From Nocardia brevicatena NBRC 12119 (GTDB taxonomy: Bacteria > Actinomycetota > Actinomycetes > Mycobacteriales > Mycobacteriaceae): a stretch of 64,000 bases of DNA. The stretch lies in contig NZ_BAFU01000015.1 in the NCBI RefSeq assembly GCF_000308495.1, positions 23,354 through 87,353 on the forward strand, read 5' to 3'. Numbering within the stretch: the stretch's first letter is position 1; every line of letters begins with the position of its first letter. The notes beneath the pieces are model-generated. The model ran no database searches and had not been told where the DNA came from. It worked only from the letters and a program-made list of their open reading frames with translations. The position numbers and the translations under genes were made by a program. Below are positions 1 through 8,377 of the stretch, piece after piece.

Positions 1-99
1 CCGTCATGGGGATGGCAGTGACGGATACCGCCGCTTGGATGCGTCGAGTGGCACGGTGGCGGATCGGCGTGTCCGTCCCGTCGGTCCGGGCATTCTCGG

Positions 100-591
100 T
101 CAGGTGGCGTCCGCGTCCGGAACATTCGCCTCCAGCAGACGGCGCGCTTCGGGCGTGCCGTCGAGGGCGCGGGTCGTACGGTGGGTGACCCGCCGTACGA
201 CCCGCGGCGTACGGACGAGTTCGAAGCGGTTCGCCCCCGCACGCCATACTCGGAAGTGGCCCTCCCGGTGACGAACCAACAGGGACTCGCAGACCGCCAC
301 GGCGTGATCACCATCGATGACGACGTGCGCCGGGCCGAGGAAATGCGAGCACCCCGCGGAGATGAGGGACTGGTGGGCGTCGGATTCGACCATCGCGCGT
401 ATGTCGGCGCGGCTGCGCATATGCCATCCCTCGACATCGTATTCGCCGTCCTCGACCCACAGGTCCGCTACCGCCTCGGCGGCTCCGGTATCGACATAGG
501 GGCCGTAGGAGGCGATAAGCCGAGTTATGTCCAGTTCATCCTCGAGTCGCCGCACCCGTTCCTCCAGTCGGGTCAGCCTGTCGTTGTCCAT
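100..591 (-). CDS. SnoaL-like / NTF2-fold protein
   Basis: A 163-residue protein of the SnoaL-like (NTF2 fold) superfamily, recognised from a short coiled N-terminus (LTRLEERVRRLEDELDI), then 'ITRLIASYGPYVDTG' and a central W-x-E-D-G-E-Y segment typical of limonene-epoxide-hydrolase or dehydratase-like folds. The substrate is unknown. The ATG at 591 is preferred because the upstream part of this open frame reads as the opposite frame of the neighbouring gene. It is the last gene of a minus-strand set (SDR, LLM oxidoreductase, this gene), lying 20 bp after the LLM start side, so co-transcription is likely. A role as a small isomerase, cyclase or binding partner in a redox pathway is inference. 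Confidence 0.75.
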   Translation of the reverse strand: MDNDRLTRLEERVRRLEDELDITRLIASYGPYVDTGAAEAVADLWVEDGEYDVEGWHMRSRADIRAMVESDAHQSLISAGCSHFLGPAHVVIDGDHAVAVCESLLVRHREGHFRVWRAGANRFELVRTPRVVRRVTHRTTRALDGTPEARRLLEANVPDADAT

Positions 592-611
592 GGTGGTGTC
601 CTTCGTGGGTC

Positions 612-1439
612 TCAGAGTGGCTCGGCCAGGGTTTGTAGTGCGGCGAGCTGATCGCAGTAATGCTCGGAGTCGGATGCCCGGACGGTGCAGGTGACGACGG
701 TGGCGCCGATATCCCGCAGTCGGCTCAGGCGGCGCCGTACACCCGCGCGATCGTCGATCGGATCGAGCGCATGCCCGGAGTTCAGCACGATTTCGAAGCC
801 GTCCGGCAGTTCCACCGCGCGCAGGTGCTCGGTGAGGGCTGCGGTGGACAATCCGAACGGAACCCAACCGGTGCCGGATTCCACCGCGCGGCGCAGTGAT
901 CGGCGGCTGCGACCGCCCACCCAGATGGTCGCTGTGGTGGAGCCGGCATGCGGTTCGATGACGAACCCGTCGACCTCTCTTCGCCCCCAGGCGGCGCGAA
1001 GAGACGCCAGTGTGCGATCGGCGACGCCGCCGCGCTCGTCCCACTCCGCTCCCAGCAGGGTGAACTCCTCGGCCAGTGAACCGACGCCGACGCCGAGAAC
1101 GGCGCGGCCGCCGCTGAGCCGATCGAGCGTGCCGTAGCGCTTCGCCAGTGCGAGTGGGTGGTGGTAACCGAGTACGACGACCGTGGTCGCCAGCCGGATA
1201 CGCGAGGTGTGCGCCGCCAGGAAGGACAGAGTGGCCAGCGGATCCCAGTAGGTCGATCCGCGGGTCGCCGCTGCCCCGGCCGGCACGCCCATGTGCTCGG
1301 CGCAGGTCAGATGGTCGAATCCGAGCGCATCGGCGGTTTCGGCCACCCGCACGAGTTCCGCGGCTCCGGCCGTGGTCTCCCAAGGGGAGGCGACGCCGGG
1401 AACCTGCACCACGATCGGGGTGGACAGGCCGATTCTCAC
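612..1439 (-). CDS. LLM-class flavin/F420-dependent oxidoreductase
   Basis: A 275-residue luciferase-like monooxygenase (TIM barrel). Visible family features are the N-terminal 'RIGLSTPIVVQ' strand, 'LGFDHLTCAEHM', 'LATTVVVLGYHHPLALAKRYGTLD' read in two halves, the 'GRAVLGVGVGS' phosphate-binding turn and the C-terminal 'IGATVVTCTVR' strand. Members use FMN or coenzyme F420; which one cannot be read here. The GTG start at 1439 overlaps the SDR stop (GTGA, 4 bp), so translation is coupled to the SDR. The wider open frame upstream of the GTG is not part of the gene. With the SDR it suggests redox conversion of a small carbonyl compound, under control of the divergent TetR gene. Confidence 0.82.
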   Translation of the reverse strand: MRIGLSTPIVVQVPGVASPWETTAGAAELVRVAETADALGFDHLTCAEHMGVPAGAAATRGSTYWDPLATLSFLAAHTSRIRLATTVVVLGYHHPLALAKRYGTLDRLSGGRAVLGVGVGSLAEEFTLLGAEWDERGGVADRTLASLRAAWGRREVDGFVIEPHAGSTTATIWVGGRSRRSLRRAVESGTGWVPFGLSTAALTEHLRAVELPDGFEIVLNSGHALDPIDDRAGVRRRLSRLRDIGATVVTCTVRASDSEHYCDQLAALQTLAEPL

Positions 1440-2248
1440 CGATGTTCCCCCGGAGACAGACCGATCAGACGACGCATCGTCCGATCGGCGCGCAGCACGG
1501 TCGCCGCACGGTCGGGGTCGTTGCGCTGCGCCGCCAGACGTTGGTGGGCCGCGACGATGTGCACAGGTCCGCGGCCGAGCATCGTCAGCCCCTCCTCGGC
1601 GACCTCGTCGGGCTCGGACACCGGCATGCCGGGGATATCGAAATCGAGGCCGACCCGTTCCATCGCAGGTGTGCGCGTCACCCCGAGAACCAGTTCGAGC
1701 ACGTCCACGTCGTATTCCCGGAGTTCGAGCCATAGGCTTTCCGCGAAGATCCTGCCGAAGGCCTTGACGCCGCCGTACACCGTGTGGTTCCGGGAACCCA
1801 GGAGCCCGGCCAGTGATCCGACCAGCAGGATTCCGCCGCGCCGCCGGGCCCGCATCGCGGCGCCGAAATGGGTGACGAGCGCCAGCGGAGTGGTGACATT
1901 GAGGTCGACCACCTGTTGGAATGCGGCCGGGTCGCCGTCCAGGTAGGGGGCGCTGTGCGTGTTGGCGCCCGCGTTGTGGATCAGCAGGCCGACTTCGAGG
2001 TCATCGGCCGCGGCTGTTACTTCCGCCGCCGACGATGGACGGGAAAGGTCGGTCGCCAGGGTGCGTACCTCGACGCCGAGGGCGCGGCACTGCTCGGCAG
2101 TGGTATCGAGCGGATCCTGTCGCCGCGCCACCAGCAGGAGATGGACGCCCGCGGCGGCCAATCGCAGGGCGAACGCGCGCCCGACGCCTTCGGAGCCACC
2201 GGTGATCACCGCCCATGGGCCGTACCGTTGCGGGTCGATTTGGGTCAT
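1436..2248 (-). CDS. Short-chain dehydrogenase/reductase
   Basis: A 270-residue classical SDR. The N-terminus carries the nucleotide-binding glycine motif 'ITGGSEGVGRA', then 'DLSR' after the third strand, 'IHNAGAN' (NAG motif), and the catalytic Ser/Tyr/Lys in 'LLVGSLAGLLGSRNHTVYGGVKAF' (S in VGS, Y and K in YGGVK, 3 residues apart). The substrate is not evident. The ATG at 2248 starts right at the Rossmann fold; the region further upstream is the divergent promoter. First gene of a minus-strand operon with an LLM oxidoreductase (4 bp overlap) and a SnoaL-like gene, and probably repressed by the divergent TetR protein. Confidence 0.85.
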   Translation of the reverse strand: MTQIDPQRYGPWAVITGGSEGVGRAFALRLAAAGVHLLLVARRQDPLDTTAEQCRALGVEVRTLATDLSRPSSAAEVTAAADDLEVGLLIHNAGANTHSAPYLDGDPAAFQQVVDLNVTTPLALVTHFGAAMRARRRGGILLVGSLAGLLGSRNHTVYGGVKAFGRIFAESLWLELREYDVDVLELVLGVTRTPAMERVGLDFDIPGMPVSEPDEVAEEGLTMLGRGPVHIVAAHQRLAAQRNDPDRAATVLRADRTMRRLIGLSPGEHR

Positions 2249-2360
2249 TCCGCGCTCTCCGTTCGGGATCGGTGGTGCGGTTCGGGGCAGCGCTGACCCC
2301 GAGGTCGAGCCGCATCGGGAGGGTGGGCGAGAGACGGGTGGTGAAGAGTCGGCATGGTCC

Positions 2361-2404
2361 AGTTGTACAACTCGAACCAACAAAATACTAGAGTGAATTC
2401 TAGT
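2361..2404. promoter_or_regulatory. Two palindromes in the SDR/TetR divergent promoter
   Basis: The 174-bp divergent intergenic region holds a perfect 12-bp palindrome AGTTGTACAACT (2361-2372) and a second inverted repeat, ACTAGA-N6-TCTAGT (2387-2404). The region around them is clearly more AT-rich than its surroundings (AAAATACTAG). This is where the TetR-family product of the adjacent gene would be expected to bind and control both directions. The binding is inferred from position and symmetry only. Confidence 0.55.
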
Positions 2405-2422
2405 TTTCACGGAGGTGATGCT

Positions 2423-3040
2423 GTGCCGCGTATAGCGGAGTCACGGGAGCCGGGTAGGGCGTCCACGACGAGACAGCACGCGCGTCGACACGCGATCCTG
2501 CGCTCGGCCGTACGGCTCGGAGAAGAGCACGGCCTGGAGCATGTCCAGATGTCCGACGTCGCGGCGGCCGCCGGAGTGGCGCTGGGGACGCTGTACCGCT
2601 ACTACCCGTCCAAGCACCACTTGTTCTCCGGTGTGTTGGAAGCCGCGGTACGGGATCTGCCGGTTCCGGCCGAGAAACCCGACGACCCGGTCGCCGCGGT
2701 CGCCGATTACCTCGCGAGAGCGATAACCGGACTGCTGCGCCGGCCCAATCTGGCCAGAGCCATGCTGGTGTCCGCCAACGCCGTGCGCTCGTCCGGTACG
2801 GTCGCGGTGGACCCCATGATGCGCGACCGCATCATCGCCGTCGCGGGTATCGCCGAACCCACGGCCGAGGACCAGCGGCTCGCCCGCCTGGTGGAACAGT
2901 GCGCCTACGGCATCCTCACCTGGGCCACGGCCGGCCAACTCGAGATGACCGAAGCCGCAGCCGATATACGCCGCGCCTGCGCATTGCTGCTCGTTCCCTG
3001 GGCACAGGATCGAAAAGAGCAACCCGGCGCCGGGCCGTAG
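2423..3040 (+). CDS. TetR-family transcriptional regulator
   Basis: A 205-residue TetR/AcrR repressor. The N-terminal helix-turn-helix is seen as 'RRHAILRSAVRLGEEHG', then 'VQMSDVAAAAGVALGTLYRYYPSKHHLF', the classic TetR signature with 'GTLYRYYPSK'. The rest is an all-helical ligand-binding and dimer domain; its middle part resembles the KstR2-type C-terminal region seen in steroid and lipid regulators of actinobacteria, but that is a loose resemblance. The GTG at 2423 is chosen because GGAGG at 2411-2415 lies 7 nt before it; an upstream in-frame ATG exists but runs through the operator. It probably represses itself and the divergent SDR operon. Confidence 0.85.
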   Translation: MPRIAESREPGRASTTRQHARRHAILRSAVRLGEEHGLEHVQMSDVAAAAGVALGTLYRYYPSKHHLFSGVLEAAVRDLPVPAEKPDDPVAAVADYLARAITGLLRRPNLARAMLVSANAVRSSGTVAVDPMMRDRIIAVAGIAEPTAEDQRLARLVEQCAYGILTWATAGQLEMTEAAADIRRACALLLVPWAQDRKEQPGAGP

Positions 3041-3118
3041 CAATGACCGCGGCCAAGGGTCCGCCGCCGCGGCACCGAGGACGAGTCCCATGACGGTACT
3101 TTTTCTGCCCCTACGACC

Positions 3119-3442
3119 GTGGTCTTGAGGCCCCCGGTCCGGCCGTGTTCCGATCGGGCGGTGCAGCCTCCGCTCGACCACAGCCGGACCGACGCCCCAC
3201 CAGAACTCGTAGAACAGCTGCGCGCCTACTTCAGCGCGATGACAGCGACCCCACTACGACCGGACGACGACATCTTCGAGCTCGGGCTGGTGAATTCCCT
3301 TCGCGCGCTGGAGATCGTGGCCCATGTCGAGCGGACATTCGCCCTCGAGGTGGATGTCGACGATCTGGAACTGGACAACTTCCGCACCGCCGCACGGGTT
3401 GCCGCGTTCGTGACGAAGAAGCGGGGAGCTGCGGACCGTTGA
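3119..3442 (+). CDS. Acyl carrier protein (FkbJ-like)
   Basis: A free-standing acyl carrier protein of about 93-107 residues. The phosphopantetheine site is 'FELGLVNSLRALEIV', where the usual D-S-L is N-S-L; the serine that takes the 4'-phosphopantetheine is present. Helix III and the acidic 'VDVDDLELDNF' segment also fit. The start is uncertain: GTG at 3119 or GTG at 3161, which would give a more usual length. In methoxymalonyl- and hydroxymalonyl-type pathways such an ACP (FkbJ) carries the glyceryl unit loaded by FkbH and oxidised by FkbI and FkbK. Its stop overlaps the probable TTG start of the acyl-CoA dehydrogenase frame, and homologues of FkbH and FkbK follow in the same cluster, so that role is well supported by context. 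Confidence 0.82.
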   Translation: MVLRPPVRPCSDRAVQPPLDHSRTDAPPELVEQLRAYFSAMTATPLRPDDDIFELGLVNSLRALEIVAHVERTFALEVDVDDLELDNFRTAARVAAFVTKKRGAADR

Positions 3443-4554
3443 CCAATATCGGAGATCTGATCACGGCGGCGCGCACCGACGCGGCCGAGTGAGACCGGGT
3501 AGGACTGCCCGACGATATCGTCGGCGCGGCCGCACGGGCAGGGCTGCTCGGGTTGGATCGCCCACGGGAACGGGGTGGCCACGGCCTCGACCCGCACGAA
3601 CTCGGAGAAAACGCCGCCCGGCTCGGTTCGGTATGCACCTCGTTGCGCAGCCTGCTCACCGTCGGCGGCATGGTGAGCGCGGCCGTGGACCGCTGGGCCA
3701 CGGCCGCGCAGCGGGCGCACTGGGTGCCGCGGCTGGCCTCGGGGGAACTGATCGCCGGACTGGCCGCCACGGAGCCGGGGGCCGGCACCGATCTCGCCGG
3801 CGTCGAGACGGTCTTCGAGGACACCGGAGCCGAGACGCGGGTGAGCGGGCGCAAACTCTGGGTGAGTTTCGGTGTGGTGGCCGATGTGCTGCTGGTGCTC
3901 GGCCGGGCCGAAGGCGGACTACAGGCTGCCCTGGTAACCACCGACCAACCCGGTGTGACCGTCGAACCGGTGGTCGACCAGCTGGGTATGCGCGGGGCGC
4001 GGATCGCGCATATCACCTTCGACCGGGCGCGAGTGCCCCGCGAGCAGCTCATCGCCCCGGCCGGTTTCGGCCTCGGCCATGTGGTGGGAACCGCGCTGGA
4101 CCACGGCCGGTACACCGTCGCCTGGGGATGTGTGGGGATGGCGCGCGCCTGCCTGCACGACGCGGCCCGGTACGCGGTGCGACGGACACAGGGCGGTATC
4201 CGGCTCTCCGAGCACGAGAAGATCCGCGCGGGCCTGGGACGCTGCCGAGTCGAGGTGGACGCCGCGCAGGCATTGTGCGAACGCGCGGCGCGCTATCGGG
4301 CGGCCGCGGACCCGGCCGCGATCATGGCCACGGTGGCCGCGAAATACGCCGCGGCCGAGGCGGCGTCCGAGGTCGGCGCGCACGCGGTGCAGGTGCTCGG
4401 CGCCGCAGGCTGCGCCCCGGACAGCAGGGTGGGGCGTTTCTTCCGGGACGCGAAGATCATGCAGATCATCGAAGGCTCCCGCGACATCGCCGAACTGCAC
4501 CTCGGCGATCAGCTGCTCACCGAGATCGCACAGCGGGAAGGCGGGGAATCGTGA
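3439..4554 (+). CDS. FkbI-like acyl-CoA/ACP dehydrogenase, interrupted by in-frame TGA
   Basis: A flavin-dependent acyl-CoA dehydrogenase family protein. 'GLAATEPGAGTDL' and 'LWVSFGVVADVLLVL' mark the FAD-binding middle domain, and the C-terminal helical domain has 'RFFRDAKIMQIIEGSRDIAELHL', the usual family end. By context it would oxidise a glyceryl- or hydroxyacyl-ACP as FkbI does. Reading from the TTG at 3439 (overlapping the ACP stop) would give 371 residues, the normal size, but codon 18 is TGA (3490-3492). The residues after it (LPDDIVGAAARAGLLGL) are exactly what the N-terminal helix of this family should be, so Trp to stop or a sequence error is likely. A restart at TTG 3553 would give 333 residues lacking the first helices. 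Confidence 0.75.
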
Positions 4555-5537
4555 TCGGGATCGGACCCGTGGCAACGTGGTTCCCGGAACATACGCAGCG
4601 GGTGCCGGACCTGCCCGAACTCGCCGAACTGCCATCCACGCGGCGCGGACACGCGCTCTCCCTCGGAATAGAAACCGTGCGCTGCGCCCACGGTGCCACG
4701 GAGGCCGACCTCGCCGAGCGGGCCGCCCGCCAGGCCCTGCGGCGGGCCGGTCTCGACGCCGCCGCCCTGGACGCGCTGCTGTTGGTGCAGGGCCGGGCCC
4801 CGAAGTATCTGCTCACCTCCGAGGCGACCCGGCTTCAGCAGACGCTGGGTGCCGAACGCGCGTTCGTCGCGGGGGTCGGAGAGTTGGGCTGTGTCTCGGT
4901 ATCGGCGGCGCTGCGGCTCGCGGCGGCACTGCTGCGCGGCGATTCGCACTGTCGGACCGTGCTGGTGGTCGCCGCGGCCCGCACGCCGACCCGCGCCCGC
5001 TACCGCAGTCCCATGACCATCCTCGGCGACGGCGCGGCGGCTGTCCTGGTGACCGCCGACGGCGTGGATAGTCGCTATGAGCTCATCGATATCACCGTGC
5101 GCAGCGACGGCCGCTATGCCGACCTGTTCCGCATCGACTACCGGGACGTGCCCAGCGAGCACTGGGTCGAGGAGTGCGCCGACGAACCGACCTATTCCTT
5201 TCGGCTCGCGGTGGAGAGCAGTAAACGGTTCACCGCGATCAACGCGGAAATACTGGCGCGCAACGGCCTTATCCCCGGGGACATCTCGGCGGTACTCATG
5301 CAGAACCTGTCCGCGGGGGCGTTCGCCTTCTGGTCGGAATCCCTCGGCCGGCGGATCCATCCCCGCTGCGCCGAGAACCTCGCCCGCTACGGACATCTCG
5401 GCTCGGCGGATGTACTGATCAATCTGGACGACGCCGCGGCGACCCTCGCGCCCGGCGCCACCATCCTGCTGCTCAACAGCAGCCCGGTGGCGGCGTGGAG
5501 CACGGCAGTGCTGCGGAGAACGGATGTGGGGGTATGA
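4551..5537 (+). CDS. KAS III-like (3-oxoacyl-ACP synthase III family) protein
   Basis: A 328-residue thiolase-fold protein of the FabH-like group. The nucleophile region is 'GVGELGCVSVSAAL' with Cys114. At the place of the usual catalytic His the sequence is 'VLMQNLSAG' (Gln251), and at the place of the Asn it is 'RYGHLGSADVL' (His282), so the Cys-His-Asn triad reads Cys-Gln-His by eye. Such variants are known among KAS III-like enzymes acting as acyltransferases or joining acyl units in secondary metabolism, for example the KAS III partner of FkbH and ACP in tetronate pathways. The GTG at 4551 overlaps the previous stop (GTGA) and its own stop overlaps the next ATG, so it is tightly coupled to the FkbI-like and FkbH-like genes. 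Exact reaction unknown. Confidence 0.78.
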   Translation: MIGIGPVATWFPEHTQRVPDLPELAELPSTRRGHALSLGIETVRCAHGATEADLAERAARQALRRAGLDAAALDALLLVQGRAPKYLLTSEATRLQQTLGAERAFVAGVGELGCVSVSAALRLAAALLRGDSHCRTVLVVAAARTPTRARYRSPMTILGDGAAAVLVTADGVDSRYELIDITVRSDGRYADLFRIDYRDVPSEHWVEECADEPTYSFRLAVESSKRFTAINAEILARNGLIPGDISAVLMQNLSAGAFAFWSESLGRRIHPRCAENLARYGHLGSADVLINLDDAAATLAPGATILLLNSSPVAAWSTAVLRRTDVGV

Positions 5538-8365
5538 CGGCGCAGCCGGTGGCGGTGAAGTGCCTGGTCTGGGATCTCGACGATACGGTCTGGGACGGTG
5601 TGGTGCTGGAACGTGATGGCGCGGCACCCAAACCGGAGGTGCTGCGCACCCTGCGGGTTCTGGACGAACGCGGCATTCTGCACGCCGTCGCCGGCCGGGG
5701 CGAACTGGCGGCGGCGACCGAACATCTGCGCCGGCACGGCATCGAGGACATGTTCTCGGCGATCCAGGTCGGCTGGGGTCCCAAATCGGACGCGGTGCGC
5801 GGGATCGCCGAGTCACTGGGAATCGGTATCGACACGGTGGCGTTCGTGGACAACGACCCGGTCGAGCGCGCCGAGGTCGCCGCCGCGCATCCGGAGGTCC
5901 GGTGCTATCCGGCCGAGCAAGTGTCCGAGCTGCCCGAACTGCCCGAGTTCGTGCCGGCGGCGATCACGGACGAGGCCCGCCGGCGCCGCGACTACTACCG
6001 CGCCGAACGGGCCAGACGCACCGGCGAACGGGAATACGCCGGATCCGATACGGATTTCCTGGCCTCGCTGGGGCTCGTGCTCGCTGTGCGCCGGGCGACG
6101 GCCGCGGACCTCGACCGCGCCCACGAACTCACGGTCCGCACCAACCAGCTCAACACCACCGGACGCACTTTCGATATCGAGGAACTGCGCGCGCTGTGCG
6201 GGTCGGCGGAGCACGAGGTGCTGGTCGCGTCCCTGCGCGACCGGTTCGGTGGATACGGGACCATCGGCCTGGCGGTGACCGAACGGCGCGGCACCGATTC
6301 CGCGCTCCTGTTGATCTTGATGTCGTGCCGGGTCATGTCGCGCGGGGTGGGTGCGCCGTTCATCCGGTATCTGGTCGAACGGGCCCGCGCGGCGGGGCTG
6401 CGGCCGGTCGCCGAGTTCGTGCCGACGCCGGCCAACCGGGTCATGCTGGTGACCCTGCGGTTCTCCGGATTCGCCGTGGTATCCACGGACGAGGATCGGA
6501 TGCTGCTCGCCCACGATGCGGCGCACCGGTTTCCGCCCGCCGACCACGTTCGGGTGGCGGGCGAGCCGACGCCCGGCGATCCGGTGGCCGCGCTGTTCCG
6601 TCAGGTCGAGCGAGTGCCGGAGCGGACCGCGGTGGTGGTGGGCGAGCGCCGCGCGACATACCGCGAACTCGACGAGGCGACCGCGACGCTGGCCCGACGG
6701 CTTGTCGCGGCGGGCGTGCGACCCGGGCAGGTCGTACTGGTGTATGTGGTGCAAAGCCTGGACACCGTGGTCGGCATGTTCGCCGCGTTGCGCGCGGGCG
6801 CGGCCTGGTGCGTGGTGGAACCGGACCATCCGGCCGTCACCTTGCGAACCCTGCTCGACGATATCGACTGCGGTGCGGTGCTCGTGTCCGGACAGCGCCC
6901 GCCGGCGCTTCCCGAGCAGGTGGCGACCGTGGATATGCGCACCCCGGTGACGGCGAGCGCCGAACTTCCCGAGACCGTCCCGGCGCAGGCGCCCGCCTAT
7001 GTGATCACCACCTCGGGATCGACCGGAATCCCCAAGGCGGTCGTCGTATCACGGGCCAACCTGGCGTCCATGATCGCGTCACGGGATTACGAGCACTGTG
7101 ACGGTGAACCACCGGTGACCTTCTCGGTGATGTGCCTGCTGTGGGACGCCTGGTTGATGGTGACCGCCTGGGGCCTGACCATCGGGGGGACCAATGTGCT
7201 TCCGGACGGTCCCACGCTCGGGAACGCCGACGCACTGGCCGAACTCGTCGACCGGTGGCGGCCGACCCATCTCGGCGCCACGCCGGCGATGTACCGACTG
7301 CTGCTGCCGCGGCTCCCCGAATCGCGGGACACTCTACGGTTGGTTGCCCTCGCCGGCGAAGCGGTCCCGGTAAACCTCGTCGCGCGCCACCGAGAACTGT
7401 TGCCGCGGACCCGGTTCGTCAACGAGTACGGCCCCACCGAGGCGACGGTCACCTGTATCGCCCACGAGGTGGCGGAGCCGCCCGAGCGGATCGTGCCGAT
7501 CGGCACGGCGATGCGCGGGTCCGCCGCGTATGTGCTCGACGACAGGTTGCGACCGGCCCCGCCGGACACCGTAGGGGATCTGTACCTCGGCGGCGAGCAG
7601 GTGGTATGCGGCTATGCGGCCCGGCCCGCGGCGACCGCCGGGGTTTTCGTCGCCGATCCGTTCGCCGCCGCTGCCGGGGCGCGCATGTACCGCACCGGCG
7701 ATCTGGCCAGTGTCGACACCGCCGGCGCGTTCGAGTTCCACGGCCGGGTCGACGGCCAGATAAAGGTGCGCGGTGTGCGGGTCGAACTGTCGGCGGTGGA
7801 GTCGGTGCTGGAGAGCCATCCGGCGGTCCGGGAAGCGGCGGTTATCGATTCGACCGGGCCGGACGGGTCGATGCGGTTGGTCGCCTTCTGTGTTGCCGCC
7901 GACGGAATCGTCGAACCGCCCGGCAACCGGGAACTCATCGCCTTCTGCCGGGCGCAACTCGTCGCCCAGTCGGTTCCGGTCCGGTTCCGGTTTCTCGACG
8001 CCATCCCGATCGCCGTGGCGAGTACCAAACGCGACTACGCGGCGCTACGGCACCTGGCGTCCGACGATGCGCCCGCCGGTCCGGTCGTATCCCGGGACCG
8101 GTGGACAGACGAGGAACGCGCGGTGGCGCTGATCTGGGAAGAAGCGCTCGGCCACGCCGATTTCGACCGCACCGACAACTTTCTCGATATCGGCGGCGAT
8201 TCCCATCTGATCGTCCACCTGCATCTGCGTCTGGAAGCGAAATGGCCGGGCGCGATACGGGTTGGCCAACTGTTCGACCTGACCACGATCGAGGCCCAGG
8301 CCACCGCCCTGTCGGCACCCCGGCCCCCCGACGACCCCCCGACGCCGCTGGCGTTCGAGCTGTGA
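5534..8365 (+). CDS. FkbH-like HAD/GNAT domain fused to NRPS adenylation and carrier domains
   Basis: A 943-residue fusion. Residues 1 to about 340 are FkbH-like: HAD motif 'VWDLDDTVWDG' (Asp14, Asp16), 'FVDNDPVE' near 105, and the FkbH hallmark 'RTNQLNTTGRTF' near 201. FkbH enzymes move the glyceryl group of 1,3-bisphosphoglycerate to a carrier protein and remove the phosphate. Residues about 345-830 are an adenylation domain: 'TTSGSTGIPKAV', 'NEYGPTEATV', 'YRTGDLA', 'GRVDGQIKVRG' and a terminal Lys in 'ASTKRDY'. A carrier domain follows with 'DIGGDSHL' (Ser near 891). The A4 motif is atypical ('LLWDAWLMV'), and my hand-aligned pocket code (D-A-M-G-A-A-E-V-T-K) matches no code I know. Starts with ATG overlapping the KAS III stop. 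FkbH fused to A-T is unusual; free FkbH or FkbH in PKS loading modules is the norm. Confidence 0.85.
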   Translation: MTAQPVAVKCLVWDLDDTVWDGVVLERDGAAPKPEVLRTLRVLDERGILHAVAGRGELAAATEHLRRHGIEDMFSAIQVGWGPKSDAVRGIAESLGIGIDTVAFVDNDPVERAEVAAAHPEVRCYPAEQVSELPELPEFVPAAITDEARRRRDYYRAERARRTGEREYAGSDTDFLASLGLVLAVRRATAADLDRAHELTVRTNQLNTTGRTFDIEELRALCGSAEHEVLVASLRDRFGGYGTIGLAVTERRGTDSALLLILMSCRVMSRGVGAPFIRYLVERARAAGLRPVAEFVPTPANRVMLVTLRFSGFAVVSTDEDRMLLAHDAAHRFPPADHVRVAGEPTPGDPVAALFRQVERVPERTAVVVGERRATYRELDEATATLARRLVAAGVRPGQVVLVYVVQSLDTVVGMFAALRAGAAWCVVEPDHPAVTLRTLLDDIDCGAVLVSGQRPPALPEQVATVDMRTPVTASAELPETVPAQAPAYVITTSGSTGIPKAVVVSRANLASMIASRDYEHCDGEPPVTFSVMCLLWDAWLMVTAWGLTIGGTNVLPDGPTLGNADALAELVDRWRPTHLGATPAMYRLLLPRLPESRDTLRLVALAGEAVPVNLVARHRELLPRTRFVNEYGPTEATVTCIAHEVAEPPERIVPIGTAMRGSAAYVLDDRLRPAPPDTVGDLYLGGEQVVCGYAARPAATAGVFVADPFAAAAGARMYRTGDLASVDTAGAFEFHGRVDGQIKVRGVRVELSAVESVLESHPAVREAAVIDSTGPDGSMRLVAFCVAADGIVEPPGNRELIAFCRAQLVAQSVPVRFRFLDAIPIAVASTKRDYAALRHLASDDAPAGPVVSRDRWTDEERAVALIWEEALGHADFDRTDNFLDIGGDSHLIVHLHLRLEAKWPGAIRVGQLFDLTTIEAQATALSAPRPPDDPPTPLAFEL

Positions 8366-8377
8366 GCGGAGTATCCG

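Noticed and set aside
1-24. CCGTCA / TGACGG repeat at the window start as a terminator
   Set aside because: Arms of only 6 bp and 75 bp beyond the end of the nearest gene; too weak to call.
592-1383. Upstream extension of the SnoaL-like open frame on the minus strand (427 residues in total)
   Set aside because: It is the other frame of the LLM gene, Arg-rich and without domain content; the real protein starts at 591.
3489-5537. Long plus-strand open frame across the dehydrogenase gene
   Set aside because: Its first part is an Arg/Gly/Pro-rich shadow of the dehydrogenase; only the part from 4551 on is the KAS III-like gene.
5534-8365. Idea that the FkbH-linked A domain lacks the amino-group-binding Asp
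   Set aside because: On realignment the Asp of 'LLWDAWL' can occupy that position, so an amino acid substrate remains possible.
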